64,000 nt of DNA from Bradyrhizobium sp. dw_411 (GTDB lineage Bacteria; Pseudomonadota; Alphaproteobacteria; Rhizobiales; Xanthobacteraceae). The translations under genes were made by a program, and so were the position numbers. The DNA lies in assembly GCF_018449695.1 (NCBI RefSeq), contig NZ_JAAVUY010000001.1, forward strand, positions 496,001-560,000. Reading direction: 5' to 3'. The notes beneath the pieces are model-generated. The model had not been told where the DNA came from and did no database searches. It saw nothing but the letters and a program-made list of their open reading frames with translations. Below, piece by piece: positions 53,298 to 62,596 of this stretch (within the stretch, counting starts at the first letter, position 1; every line of letters begins with the position of its first letter).

Positions 53298-54011
53298 TCA
53301 CTGGCAACGGGGACCGAGCAACCGGTCGTACTGCGCCTTGACCGTGGCGTAGCACTCGCAGGCGGTTCTTCGCAGGCCGTCCGGGTCGGTGATCTCGATG
53401 CGTCCCCGGCTGTAATGGATGAAGTTGGCATGCTGCAGGGTATTGGCCACCAGCGATACGCTGTTGCGGCGCGCCCCGATCATCTGCGCCATCGCTTCCT
53501 GGGTCAGGACAAGTTTGTCGCTGCCGGAGAGATCGTGAGTCTGCATCAGACACCGCCCCAGCCGGGACTCCACCGTGTGCGAGATATTGCAACCCGCGGT
53601 CTGCTGAATCTGGGCATAAACCGCCAGCCCATGCCGCGTCAGTGTTGCCCGGAATGTCGCACTCTGGTCGGCCGCGGCCCGCAGGCGGTCGATGTCGAGC
53701 GTCTGGGCGATGCCGGGCACCAGCACGGTCGCGGCGTTCAGTGCCGTCGGATCGCCAAGCGCAGAGAACGCGCCAAAGATACTGTCGCGGCCGACCATGG
53801 CGACCTGGACGTGCTCGCCCTTTGCGAGTTTGACGACCAGAGAGATCACGCCGCTATGCGGCAGGTAGGCACGCTTGAGCGTTTCACCGACTTCGACCAG
53901 GACCAGATTGGAGATCAGGTCGGCGGTTCGCAGATGCGGGCGGATCAGTTCGAAATCGTCAGCCGTCAGCGCCGACAAAAATCCGTTGGGTGAACGAGCT
54001 ACCGAGTCCAT
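53298..54011 (-). CDS. Crp/Fnr-family transcriptional regulator
   Basis: The 237-residue protein has an N-terminal cyclic-nucleotide-binding-type beta roll (SNLVLVEVGETLKRAYLPHS, GREHV-like QVAMVGRDSIFG). The C-terminal winged helix contains TQEAMAQMIGARRNSVSLVA as the recognition region. The cNMP arginine pocket of Crp and the cysteines of Fnr are not evident, so the signal is unknown. The gene lies upstream of cheY on the same strand, with a gap of 195 bases. Confidence 0.85.
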   Translation of the reverse strand: MDSVARSPNGFLSALTADDFELIRPHLRTADLISNLVLVEVGETLKRAYLPHSGVISLVVKLAKGEHVQVAMVGRDSIFGAFSALGDPTALNAATVLVPGIAQTLDIDRLRAAADQSATFRATLTRHGLAVYAQIQQTAGCNISHTVESRLGRCLMQTHDLSGSDKLVLTQEAMAQMIGARRNSVSLVANTLQHANFIHYSRGRIEITDPDGLRRTACECYATVKAQYDRLLGPRCQ

Positions 54012-54588
54012 GGTGCCTCCTTACGGGAGTACGACCGGTCTCCGGAACTACCAGCGTCTGCGCGCCACCATTCAACTGATCGCGGTCGAGTGAGTTGCGT
54101 CGCGCAACCTCGCGCGAAATTCTCTCCCCGAATACGTATTCACGCTAACATGCACAGGCGGCGGGAGATGCGTCACGTTTTCGTCATGCCGACTGCATTG
54201 GATAATGATCGAAACGCGCCTCGAGGTGCGGGCCGGTCCTTTGGCGGTTGCCCTGTCGGCTCAGCCATTCTTTGCGGTCGTACAACTCGCGCGTGGCTAT
54301 ACTGAATACGCAATGCTTCCGGTTGTGAGATTGTTCCTATGCATGTTGGGAGGCAGACAGCCATTCGCACTTAAGGCGAAACTGAGAATGCGTCAGCGAC
54401 AAAAATTATAGCGCAATCAATATCGGGACGGGTAGCACGGAAGCGCTGCGGAGAAGCCGTTATGCGATGCATTCGGATTGCCAGCGACAAGAAATCTGTT
54501 CGCTTTGTCTGTGGGGCATGGCTCATACGGCGTGGCCAGGCCGGTCGCCCCCGAAATACGGATGTTCAATTCGTAGGGGGAGATTCCC
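54012..54588. other. Intergenic region without a recognisable gene
   Basis: About 580 bases separate the Crp/Fnr and response-regulator genes. Several short frames exist but none has a good start site or a family match. Promoters for both divergent genes must lie here. Confidence 0.5.
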
Positions 54589-55065
54589 GTGCCGCATGAT
54601 TCAGAGGCAGCCGAACCGCCCAAGCAAGATCTGCAGCCGCGTGCGGCCATGCCGCGTATTCTCGTTGTCGATGATGATCCGATGGTCTGCATGGCCATCG
54701 AGCTTCATCTTGAACGGAACAACTTTCAGGTAACCATCGCCGATGGCGGCGAAGCCGGGCTTCGAGCACTTGAAGGCGTAAATTTCGACCTGATGATCGT
54801 CGATATTTTCATGCCTCATATGCGCGGCTTCGAGTCGATCCGGATTTTTCACGAGCGGGCGCCGTCGGTCCCGCTGATCGCGATGTCCGGCTACGCTTTC
54901 GCCAATCTCGACACGCCGGCTCCCGACTTCCTCAGAATAGCCCTTGAACTCGGAGCCACGCGCTGCCTGCGCAAGCCGTTTACGCCAGTGGCGCTGCTGA
55001 CGGTGATCCTTGAATGCCTTGCCGATGTGCGGTCGCCTTTCGCAACGGCCGCTCCGCCGAGATAG
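54589..55065 (+). CDS. Response regulator, receiver domain only
   Basis: The 158-residue protein starts at GTG 54589 behind GGGGGA and begins MPHDSEAAEPPKQDLQPRAA. The receiver has DDD (VVDDDP), the phosphoacceptor in FDLMIVDIFMPHM, the serine in AMSGYAF and the lysine in CLRKPFTP. No output domain follows. It is the first gene of a signalling cluster; the partly deleted kinase gene at 55142 comes next and could once have been its partner. Confidence 0.88.
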   Translation: MPHDSEAAEPPKQDLQPRAAMPRILVVDDDPMVCMAIELHLERNNFQVTIADGGEAGLRALEGVNFDLMIVDIFMPHMRGFESIRIFHERAPSVPLIAMSGYAFANLDTPAPDFLRIALELGATRCLRKPFTPVALLTVILECLADVRSPFATAAPPR

Positions 55066-55141
55066 CGATCCGGCGATCACGGGCGAACGGCACACAGCGA
55101 GGGGCCCAAATATGCTTCAGAAGCCGATGCTTTAGAAGCCG

Positions 55142-55459
55142 ATGCTTCGGAAGTCATCGCCGGCAGCCGCCGCCGAGGCGCAAGTCTTTCCTTCAGAAAA
55201 AGTCCTTCCTTCCGAAAAGGCCTTGCTCGCCGAAAAGGTCTTCCCCGCCCAAAGGATGGAAATCTTCGGCCGGCTTACCGGCGGTATCGCCCATGATCTC
55301 AACAACGTCCTCACTGTCATTACCGGAACGATCGGAATCCTGGCGGAGGCGGTCGGGTCGGCCAATGGCCGAGTCGAAGTAGACAGCGAAGCCGGACACG
55401 GCACGTCGGTGAAGATCTATCTTCCGCAGGCGAGAGGCATCGCCTTAATCCCACCGTAG
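55142..55459 (+). pseudogene. Histidine kinase with large internal deletion
   Basis: The 105-residue frame has a repeat-like N-terminus (QVFPSEKVLPSEKALLAEKV), then the phosphoacceptor box FGRLTGGIAHDLNNVLTVIT. It jumps straight to the last part of an ATPase domain (RVEVDSEAGHGTSVKIYLPQ). The N, G1 and F boxes are missing, so it cannot bind ATP. Upstream at 55100-55133 the sequence AGAAGCCGATGCTT occurs twice in tandem. I read it as a deleted copy of a kinase like the one at 57878. Confidence 0.7.
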
Positions 55460-55589
55460 TTTCACGGGGGGTGAAATTAACGCCAAGGTTAGGTTGTGAA
55501 GGCTATCGGTTGCAAAGAAGGCGCGATATGCGCCCACCAGACAGAGATGTCCGGTCCCTCCGTCGGGGCCGAAACGTCCGGATCAATGC

Positions 55590-55910
55590 ATGTCAGATGA
55601 TTACAAAGGGCCGGATCGCGTGATGTTCAGCCGCGGATACGGCGTCTGTATCATGGGCATTGACGGGACCTGGCGCCGGGACTGCTTCCTCAACGCGATA
55701 TCGGACACCGACGCGATCTTGACCGTCGAGGGCTCTATTCAGGGCCTCAATCTCAAGGAATTCTTTTTACTGCTGTCGTCGACTGGCCTGGCCTACCGCC
55801 GGTGCGAACTTGTCCGTGTCAACGGTGCGGAGATCGATGTCCAGTTTCTCAAAGCCAGGAAGAAGAAAAAAAGAGGGGCCGGCGCATCGGAAGCCGCCAT
55901 GGAAGTCTGA
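55590..55910 (+). CDS. PilZ-like domain protein
   Basis: The 106-residue protein begins MSDDYKGPDRVMFSRGYGVC. It has the PilZ-like pattern DGTWRRDCFLNAISDTDAIL, a basic cluster then a beta-barrel, and a later RCELVRVNGAEIDVQF strand. The usual RxxxR and (D/N)xSxxG motifs are only partly present, so cyclic-di-GMP binding is uncertain. A lysine/arginine-rich tail (KARKKKKRGAG) follows. Confidence 0.6.
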   Translation: MSDDYKGPDRVMFSRGYGVCIMGIDGTWRRDCFLNAISDTDAILTVEGSIQGLNLKEFFLLLSSTGLAYRRCELVRVNGAEIDVQFLKARKKKKRGAGASEAAMEV

Positions 55911-55975
55911 AGTTATGGAAGCCTGAAATTATCTGCACTTGAAGTTTTGGCACTTGAAGTTTTAGCACTTGCAAG
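55901..55975. repeat. Short tandem repeats at the end of the PilZ-like gene
   Basis: A 16-base unit (ATGGAAGTCTGAAGTT, then ATGGAAGCCTGAAATT) is followed by a 15-base unit (GCACTTGAAGTTTTG) repeated about 2.6 times. The first unit overlaps the gene's last codons. Slippage could change the stop position. Confidence 0.55.
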
Positions 55976-56041
55976 AAGCGAGCGCTTGCGGTGACGGGAG
56001 CAGAATATGTCCCCGGTCCTCCCCCAAACAACGCGGCTTGC

Positions 56042-56419
56042 TCACCTCAACTTGCCCGGCAACGTCCTCGGGCGCAACGCGTCACGCAAACCGCCAGCAT
56101 TCGGCCTGGGCGCTTTCTGTCTTGCGCTACTGATATCGCGGACGAGGTGAAGGGCGACGCCGAGGCCCGCATTGCACGTGCTCAGTGCAGCGTTCGCGCG
56201 CACATAGCGCGGTGTCACATCGTCCAGCACCACGACGTTCGTAGCCATGTCCGGATGGCTGGTTGCTGCTTCGTTGGCGATCGCCGCTTCGATCAGCTTC
56301 ATCGCCGCGTTGACCTGCTCGAGCAGGGACCGGAGATTCGATAGGATCGGAGTATAATTGTCGTTCAGATCGCCAGGTCGGACCGAAGCGTGGTCTGCTG
56401 CATTTTGCATCGCTGGCAC
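56042..56419 (-). CDS. Hypothetical protein of 125 residues
   Basis: The product MPAMQNAADHASVRPGDLND and onward contains a helical section (ILSNLRSLLEQVNAAMKLIE) and VVVLDDVTPRYVRANAALST. It has neither signal nor membrane segments. No family is assigned. It is divergent from the FixJ-like regulator, and a short tandem repeat (about GATTTTCTTGGG, three times, 56432-56466) lies between them. Confidence 0.45.
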   Translation of the reverse strand: MPAMQNAADHASVRPGDLNDNYTPILSNLRSLLEQVNAAMKLIEAAIANEAATSHPDMATNVVVLDDVTPRYVRANAALSTCNAGLGVALHLVRDISSARQKAPRPNAGGLRDALRPRTLPGKLR

Positions 56420-56607
56420 TCTTTCACACAGGCTTTTCTTGGGATTTTCTTGAGATTTTCTTGGGGTTCCCTCGCGATATTTTTAATGTCGCCCTTGCTA
56501 CTTGTGCGTTAAGTATCGGTCCCGTACTAATACGGATGAGATCGGCATCCGCATCAGGCGCGGTGCGCTCGCGAATGAAAGTCATACCTTTCTATGGGCG
56601 ATGGCAC

Positions 56608-57240
56608 ATGACCGATAAATCAGCCACCCGCGGCGAAATTTTCGTGGTCGACGACGACCCGGCTGTTCGCGAGACCCTGTCTATCGTCTTGTCGGCGGGC
56701 GGCTATCAGGTTGTCTGCTTTGCGGACGGTGCTGCGCTATTGGCAGTCGCGAGAACCCGGACTCCCTCCTGCATCCTGCTCGACGTGCACATTCCCGGCA
56801 AATCCGGACTCGATGTTCTGAAAGAACTTCGCGGCGAGGATTACCCGGCGCCGATCTTCATCATCTCCGGGCAGGGCGATATCGCCACGGCAGTCAGCGC
56901 GATCAAGAATGGCGCGCTGGATTTCATCGAAAAACCGTTCCGGGGCAACGAACTTGTGGCGCGGCTGGATGAGGCCATCTCGGCCTATGCGCGCAGGCAG
57001 GCGCAAAATTCCGCGAAGGCCGAGGCGCTGTATTTTCCCGGACGCGAGCCGCTGACACGGCGTGAACGCGAAGTGCTCGAGCGCTTCGCCGCCGGCGCCT
57101 CCAACAAGGAAGCCGGGCGCGAACTTGGCATCAGCCCGCGTACGATCGAGGATCACCGCGCCAATATCATGAAAAAGCTGGGTGCCAGGAACGCCGCTGA
57201 TCTCATTCGAATCGTGCTGACTGCCTCGCGCGCCTCCTGA
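56608..57240 (+). CDS. FixJ/NarL-type response regulator with LuxR helix-turn-helix
   Basis: The 210-residue protein, from ATG 56608, has a receiver domain with VVDDDPAVRETL, phosphoacceptor CILLDVHIPGKSG, FIISGQGDIATAVSAIKNGA and FIEKPFRG. It ends in a LuxR-type helix-turn-helix (LTRREREVLERFAAGASNKE, then ELGISPRTIEDHRANIMKKL). It should bind DNA as a dimer after phosphorylation. The kinase partner could be the ethylene-receptor-type kinase at 57878 or another; no kinase is directly next to it. Confidence 0.92.
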   Translation: MTDKSATRGEIFVVDDDPAVRETLSIVLSAGGYQVVCFADGAALLAVARTRTPSCILLDVHIPGKSGLDVLKELRGEDYPAPIFIISGQGDIATAVSAIKNGALDFIEKPFRGNELVARLDEAISAYARRQAQNSAKAEALYFPGREPLTRREREVLERFAAGASNKEAGRELGISPRTIEDHRANIMKKLGARNAADLIRIVLTASRAS

Positions 57241-57342
57241 GCCGGAGTCACGAGGCCATGCCGCCCGCGGCGGCGGAAGCCGCAGACGGGTGCTCTGCGG
57301 TTTGCTTGGCCACTTCAAGACAACTTTCAACGGCCGCCAGTT

Positions 57343-57534
57343 TCAACTGGTCGCCAGCAGCTCCACCGGTTTGAACGGTTTTTGCAGGCTGCGGACCGCG
57401 CCGAGCCAGGGCGCCATGGTCAGGAAATCCGGGCCTGAAGTCGAATCGGGCGGCATGAGATGACCTGACATCACGATGATCGGGATCGTCACCTGAACCG
57501 CAGGTTCGTCGTCCACGATCAGAATTCTTGCCAC
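57343..57534 (-). pseudogene. Receiver domain with internal deletion
   Basis: From GTG 57534 the frame reads VARILIVDDEPAVQ and then continues directly with VTIPIIVMSGHLMPPDSTSG and LQKPFKPVELLAT. The section carrying the phosphoacceptor aspartate is missing. Like the kinase remnant at 55142, it has kept both ends and lost the middle. Between 57535 and 57877 no gene is recognised. Confidence 0.65.
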
Positions 57535-57877
57535 GGTCGATCTTCCGTGACTCAATGCTGAGTTGTGAATGGATTGCGGCGGGTGTTGGAAGTGTTTCTT
57601 CTTCGGCTGGGTACTGCAACTACCATGTGCACGATGCATGGGATAGCCGGCCATGCCGGAAGTAGGCGGCGATTGTGGACCCATATAACGGACGCCTGGT
57701 CTGCGATCGGCGGATGCTGGTTCGGTGCCGCGAACCATTGTCATGCGAGAACGCTGAGTGGCGTGCTCGTGAGTTTAAAGCAGGCTTCTGCCCGGGGCGA
57801 CGCGGCGGACCATGCGCTTGATCGCATCAAGCAAAATCCCTTCAAACAAGATCCCTTCAGACAAGGCAGTCGTTAGC

Positions 57878-59893
57878 ATGTGGGCTTTCTTTGAACGAAT
57901 CCTCGACTCCTCGATGTTCTCTCCCCACGGCATCTGTTTGCTGTGGGAGCCCGAACTGATCTGGCTGCATGTGGTTTCCGATGCTGTGATCGCGATGGCG
58001 TATTTCTCGATCCCGTTCGCGCTGGCGATTTTCGTATCGAAGCGCCGCGACCTCAAATTCGGATGGGTCTACTGGTCGTTCGGCATCTTCATCCTGGCCT
58101 GCGGCCTGACGCACATCCTGTCGATCTATACGCTGTGGGTGCCGATCTACGGGATCGAAGGGCTTGTCAAAGCCGCGACGGCTGTGGCGTCGATCGTCAC
58201 TGCCGGCATGCTCTGGCCGCTGTTGCCGAAACTGCTCACGATTCCTTCGCCGTTCGAACTTCGCCAGGCCCAGGAGGCGCTCAAGGAAGAAGAATCAAAA
58301 GGCCGGGATTCCGAACAATTGCTGCAGCAATTCCGCCAGACCCAGCAGGCCCTGCGCGAGAGCATGGCGCGCCTGACGGCCGTGGTGGAAACCGCGGTCG
58401 ATGGATTTATCCTGATCGACGCGCGCGGCCGCATCCTCCTGTTCAATCCGGCCTGCGAAAGGCTGTTCGGCTACCGCGCCGATGAAGTCTTCCACGAAAA
58501 CGTCAAAATGCTGATGCCGCAAACCTACAGCTCGCATCACGACGACTATATCCAGAACTTCATTCGCACGGCCGAGCGCAAGATCATCGGCATCGGCCGG
58601 GAAGTCGTCGGCCTGCGCAAGGACGGTTCGACATTCCCGATGGATCTGTCGGTCGGCGAGGCCCAGCAGGACGGGGAGTCGATCTTTGTCGGGATCATCC
58701 ATGACCTGACCGGACGCAAGCAGACGGAGGAACAGCTTCGTCAGGCGCAGAAGATGGAAATGGTGGGGCAGCTCTCCGGCGGTATCGCCCACGATTTCAA
58801 CAACCTCCTGACCGTCATCGTCGGCAATGCCGAGCATCTCAGCGAGCAACTCAAGTCCCGGCAGGACCTGCAGCGGATTGCGGACGACATCTGCCAGGCC
58901 GGGGAACGGGGCGCTGAAATGACGCAGCGATTGCTGGCGTTCAGCCGCCGCCAATTGCTGCAACCGCGGCCGACCGATTGCCATGAGCTTCTGGATTCGA
59001 TGCGCAAACTGCTGCGGCGAACGCTGCGCGAGAACATCGACATCCAGATTACGCCGACCGCCGATACGGTGCTGGCCTTCGCCGATCGGGCGCAACTGGA
59101 ATCGTCGGTCCTGAACCTCGCCCTCAACGCGCAGGACGCCATGCCCAATGGCGGGCATCTGACGCTGTCGACTGGCGTGGCGTCGCTTGACGCCCCCTAT
59201 CAGAGCCTTCATCCCGAGATCGAAGCCGGCGAATACGCTGTCATCGCGGTGACCGATGACGGCGTCGGCATGACCACGGAAGTCGCCGCGCGTGCGTTCG
59301 AGCCGTTCTATACGACAAAGGAAGTCGGCAAGGGCAGCGGCCTCGGCTTGAGCATGGTGTATGGCTTTGCCAGGCAGTCGAATGGCCACGTTTCGATCTA
59401 CAGCGAACCCGGCCTTGGAACGACTGTGCGAATCTACCTGCCGCATGTCGCGACAGGCGGACGCAAGCCATCCAATCAAATCAAGGCGGATGAGCAGTCC
59501 GTCCCGCGCGGCCATGAAACCATCCTGGTCGCCGAAGACGATCCCTTCGTCCGCTCCTCGGTGATCCTGCGGATCGAAAGCCTCGGCTATTCCGTGGTCG
59601 CGGCCGTCAACGGCGATGATGCCTTGCTGAAACTGCGGGCCCATCCGGAGATCGACATGCTGTTTACGGACATCGTCATGCCCGGCGGCATGAGCGGCTG
59701 GGAACTCGCCGATCTGGCGCGGCAGGTCCGGCCGGGCCTGCCTGTGATTTATAGTTCCGGCTACTCGCTGGAACTGCTGGCCCAGCAGGGCCGCGCGCCC
59801 GCGCAATCGATCATTCTGGTCAAGCCATATCGCAAGGCCGAACTGGCGGAGCGGCTGCGCGAAGCGCTGTCGGCGAACTCCATGGTTTCCTGA
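57878..59893 (+). CDS. Hybrid histidine kinase with ethylene-receptor-type membrane domain
   Basis: The 671-residue protein begins at ATG 57878. Residues 22-110 hold three membrane helices with the ETR1 ethylene-binding pattern: VSDAVIAMAYFSIP, then GIFILACGLTHI. Asp35, Tyr42, Pro46, Cys75 and His79 have exactly the spacing of ETR1 Asp25, Tyr32, Pro36, Cys65 and His69; the last two hold copper. A PAS domain (about 180-290), a HisKA domain (GGIAHDFNNLLTVI, His about 304), an HATPase domain (EPFYTTKEVGKGSGLGLSMV) and a receiver domain (LFTDIVMPGGMSG, Asp about 598; VKPYRK) follow. The related cyanobacterial receptor binds ethylene. Binding here is inferred from the residues. Confidence 0.9.
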   Translation: MWAFFERILDSSMFSPHGICLLWEPELIWLHVVSDAVIAMAYFSIPFALAIFVSKRRDLKFGWVYWSFGIFILACGLTHILSIYTLWVPIYGIEGLVKAATAVASIVTAGMLWPLLPKLLTIPSPFELRQAQEALKEEESKGRDSEQLLQQFRQTQQALRESMARLTAVVETAVDGFILIDARGRILLFNPACERLFGYRADEVFHENVKMLMPQTYSSHHDDYIQNFIRTAERKIIGIGREVVGLRKDGSTFPMDLSVGEAQQDGESIFVGIIHDLTGRKQTEEQLRQAQKMEMVGQLSGGIAHDFNNLLTVIVGNAEHLSEQLKSRQDLQRIADDICQAGERGAEMTQRLLAFSRRQLLQPRPTDCHELLDSMRKLLRRTLRENIDIQITPTADTVLAFADRAQLESSVLNLALNAQDAMPNGGHLTLSTGVASLDAPYQSLHPEIEAGEYAVIAVTDDGVGMTTEVAARAFEPFYTTKEVGKGSGLGLSMVYGFARQSNGHVSIYSEPGLGTTVRIYLPHVATGGRKPSNQIKADEQSVPRGHETILVAEDDPFVRSSVILRIESLGYSVVAAVNGDDALLKLRAHPEIDMLFTDIVMPGGMSGWELADLARQVRPGLPVIYSSGYSLELLAQQGRAPAQSIILVKPYRKAELAERLREALSANSMVS

Positions 59894-60015
59894 CGGATGG
59901 CTTCCTGAAGGTCATCGTAAATCACGGCTCGTGCGGTGCAAAAATCACGCGCAGGGCTTGCTCCGAATGGATCGCCTGTGAGAAGACCTGAGCAAGGTCT
60001 CGAACAGGTGCCGCC

Positions 60016-61755
60016 ATGACAGACAAGAAAAAAAGCCCGGAAACGCTCCGTAGCGCGCGCTGGTTTGCGCCCGACGATCTCAGGGCTTTCGGCCATCGCT
60101 CGCGCGCCATGCAGATGGGCTATGCGCCCGAGGAATGGAAGGGCCGTCCCGTTATCGCGATCCTCAATACCTGGTCGGACGCGCAGCCCTGCCACATGCA
60201 TTTCAAGAGCCGCGTCGATGACGTCAAGCGCGGCATCCTGATGGCCGGCGGCTTCCCGATGGAATTGCCGGCGCTGTCGCTGTCGGAGTCGTTCCTGAAG
60301 CCGACCACCATGCTCTACCGCAATTTGCTGGCGATGGACGCCGAGGAGCTGCTGCGCGGTCATCCCGTCGATGGCGTGGTGCTGATGGGCGGCTGCGACA
60401 AGACCACGCCGGCGCTGTTGCTGGGCGCCACCAGCATGGGCTTGCCCGCGATCTATCTGCCGGCCGGTCCGATGTTGCGTGGCAACTGGAAGGGCAAGAC
60501 GCTGGGTTCGGGCTCCGATGCCTGGAAATATTGGGACGAGCGGCGCGCGGGGAAAATCTCCGACAAGGACTGGGTCGATGTCGAGGCCGGCATCGCGCGC
60601 AGCTACGGCACCTGCATGACCATGGGCACCGCCTCGACCATGACCGCGATCGCCGAATCCATCGGCATGACGCTGCCCGGCGCCTCGTCGATCCCCGCCG
60701 CGGACGCCGGCCATATCCGCATGGCATCGGAATGCGGCCGCCGCATTGTCGAGATGGTCTGGGAAGATCTGACGCCGCGCAAAATCCAGACCCGCAAGGC
60801 GTTCGAGAATGCGATCACGGTCGCGATGGCAATGGGCTGTTCGACCAACGCGATCATTCATCTGATCGCGCAGGCGCGCCGCGCCGGCCAGGATATCGGG
60901 CTTGACGATTTCGAGATCGCCAGCCGCAAGGTGCCAGTGATCGCCAATGTGCGCCCAAGCGGTGACAAATATCTGATGGAGGATTTCTATTATGCCGGCG
61001 GTCTGCCGGGGCTGATGAGCCGGATCAAGGATCATCTGCATCTCGACGTCATGACCGTGACCGGCCAGACGCTGGGCGAGAACATCGCGCGCGCCGAAGT
61101 CTATAGTGACGACGTGATCCGCACCGTCGCCGATCCGATCTATGCCGAGGGCGCGCTCGCGGTGCTCAAGGGCAACCTCGCGCCCGATGGCTGCGTGATC
61201 AAGCCAAGCGCCTGCGAGCCGCGTTTCCTCAGGCATACCGGACCGGCTTTGGTGTTCGACGATTATCCCTCAATGAAGAAGGCGACCGACGATCCCAATC
61301 TGGACGTGACGGCGGATCATGTGCTGATCCTGCGCAATGCCGGCCCGCAGGGCGGACCCGGCATGCCGGAATGGGGCATGCTGCCGATCCCGACCAAGCT
61401 CGTGAAGCAGGGCGTGCGCGATATGGTGCGCCTGTCCGACGCGCGGATGAGCGGCACCAGCTACGGCGCCTGCATTCTGCATGTCTCGCCGGAATCCTAT
61501 ATCGGCGGCCCGCTCGCCTTGGTGCATAACGGCGATATGATCACGCTCGACGTCGCGGCGCGCACCATCAATCTCGACGTGCCCGAAGCCGAACTCGCCA
61601 AGCGCCGCGCCGAATGGAAAGCGCCCGAAGTCAGGTTCGAGCGCGGCTATGGCTGGATGTTCACCAAGCATATCAAGCAGGCCAATGAAGGCTGCGATTT
61701 CGACTTTCTGGAAACATCGTTCGGGGCGCCGACCGGCGAGCCGTCGATTTATTAG
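60016..61755 (+). CDS. IlvD/Edd-family dehydratase (sugar-acid or dihydroxy-acid)
   Basis: The 579-residue protein carries three cysteines suited to an iron-sulfur cluster in TWSDAQPCHMH, MGGCDKTTPA and SYGTCMTMGT, with GASSIPAADAGHIRMASECG and DARMSGTSYGACILHVSPES later in the chain. These are the marks of the IlvD/Edd superfamily. This subgroup includes L-arabonate and similar sugar-acid dehydratases. It dehydrates a polyhydroxy acid to a 2-keto-3-deoxy acid. The RraA-like gene downstream would fit sugar-acid catabolism. The exact substrate is undetermined. Confidence 0.88.
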   Translation: MTDKKKSPETLRSARWFAPDDLRAFGHRSRAMQMGYAPEEWKGRPVIAILNTWSDAQPCHMHFKSRVDDVKRGILMAGGFPMELPALSLSESFLKPTTMLYRNLLAMDAEELLRGHPVDGVVLMGGCDKTTPALLLGATSMGLPAIYLPAGPMLRGNWKGKTLGSGSDAWKYWDERRAGKISDKDWVDVEAGIARSYGTCMTMGTASTMTAIAESIGMTLPGASSIPAADAGHIRMASECGRRIVEMVWEDLTPRKIQTRKAFENAITVAMAMGCSTNAIIHLIAQARRAGQDIGLDDFEIASRKVPVIANVRPSGDKYLMEDFYYAGGLPGLMSRIKDHLHLDVMTVTGQTLGENIARAEVYSDDVIRTVADPIYAEGALAVLKGNLAPDGCVIKPSACEPRFLRHTGPALVFDDYPSMKKATDDPNLDVTADHVLILRNAGPQGGPGMPEWGMLPIPTKLVKQGVRDMVRLSDARMSGTSYGACILHVSPESYIGGPLALVHNGDMITLDVAARTINLDVPEAELAKRRAEWKAPEVRFERGYGWMFTKHIKQANEGCDFDFLETSFGAPTGEPSIY

Positions 61756-61763
61756 TCACTAGT

Positions 61764-61842
61764 CGTCATTCCGGGATGGTCCGAAGGACCAGACCCGGAA
61801 TCTCGAGATTCCGGGCTCACGCTTCGCGTGCCCCGGAATGAC
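61764..61842. repeat. Intergenic inverted repeat
   Basis: GTCATTCCGGG at the left pairs with CCCCGGAATGAC at the right, and inner parts also pair (CCCGGAATCTCGAGATTCCGGG). This is the usual style of a Bradyrhizobium hairpin repeat between genes. Confidence 0.55.
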
Positions 61843-61858
61843 AGCAAAGGATATCACC

Positions 61859-62578
61859 ATGACAAAACTCAGCGACGTCACTCGCAACAAGCTCAAATCC
61901 ATCAGCACCGCCACGGTCGCGACCGCGCTCTACAAGCGTGGCTTCCGGACCCAGTGCATTCAGGATGTTCATCCGCTGAGCCCGGATCAGCCGACGCTGG
62001 TCGGCGAAGCCTTTACGCTGCGTTACATTCCGGCGCGTGAGGATCTCAACAAGCTGGAAGTGTTTCGGGATCGCTCCCACCCGCAGCGCAAGGCCATTGA
62101 GGATTGCCCACCCGGCGCGGTGCTGGTGATGGACAGCCGCAAGAATGCCCGCGCGGCGTCCGCTGGCGCGATCCTGGTGACGCGGCTGATGAAGCGCGGC
62201 GTCGCCGGCGTGGTCACCGACGGTGGCTTTCGCGATGCCGCCGAGATCGGCAAGCTCGGTTTTCCGGCGTATCACCAGCGGCCGAGCGCGCCGACCAATC
62301 TGACGCTGCATCAGGCGATTGAGATCAACGGGCCGATCGGCTGCGGTGACGCACCGGTGTTTCCCGGCGATGTCATTCTCGGCGATGGCGACGGCGTCTA
62401 CGTGATCCCCGCGCATCTCGCCGACGAGATCGCCAACGAAGCCTTCGAGATGACCGCGTTCGAGGATTTCGTCACCGAGGAAGTCCATAACGGACGCTCG
62501 ATCTTCGGCCTCTATCCGGCGACGGATGAGCAGACGCTGACGGACTTTGCGGCGTGGCGGAAGAAGACGGGGAGGTAG
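61859..62578 (+). CDS. RraA-like protein (ribonuclease regulator/HMG-aldolase fold)
   Basis: The 239-residue protein is given a start at ATG 61859 behind AAGGA; ATG 61838 would add seven residues. Landmarks are STATVATALYKRGFRTQCIQ, the Asp-Gly region GVAGVVTDGGFRDAAEIGKL, and YHQRPSAPTNL. The RraA fold includes inhibitors of RNase E and class-II aldolases such as HMG/CHA aldolase that cleave 4-hydroxy-4-methyl-2-oxo acids. Next to a sugar-acid dehydratase, a lyase role is more likely than RNase control. Confidence 0.85.
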   Translation: MTKLSDVTRNKLKSISTATVATALYKRGFRTQCIQDVHPLSPDQPTLVGEAFTLRYIPAREDLNKLEVFRDRSHPQRKAIEDCPPGAVLVMDSRKNARAASAGAILVTRLMKRGVAGVVTDGGFRDAAEIGKLGFPAYHQRPSAPTNLTLHQAIEINGPIGCGDAPVFPGDVILGDGDGVYVIPAHLADEIANEAFEMTAFEDFVTEEVHNGRSIFGLYPATDEQTLTDFAAWRKKTGR

Positions 62579-62596
62579 GGTTAGCACTCAACGCAT

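Noticed and set aside
58295..59806. Minus-strand frame of 503 codons opposite the ethylene-type kinase
   Set aside because: It is antisense to a kinase with every domain motif intact and shows no domain itself.
59761..61236. Minus-strand frame of 491 codons opposite the dehydratase
   Set aside because: It mirrors the codon pattern of the IlvD/Edd gene and has no family features. It also spans the gap and the kinase 3' end, which real genes here do not do.
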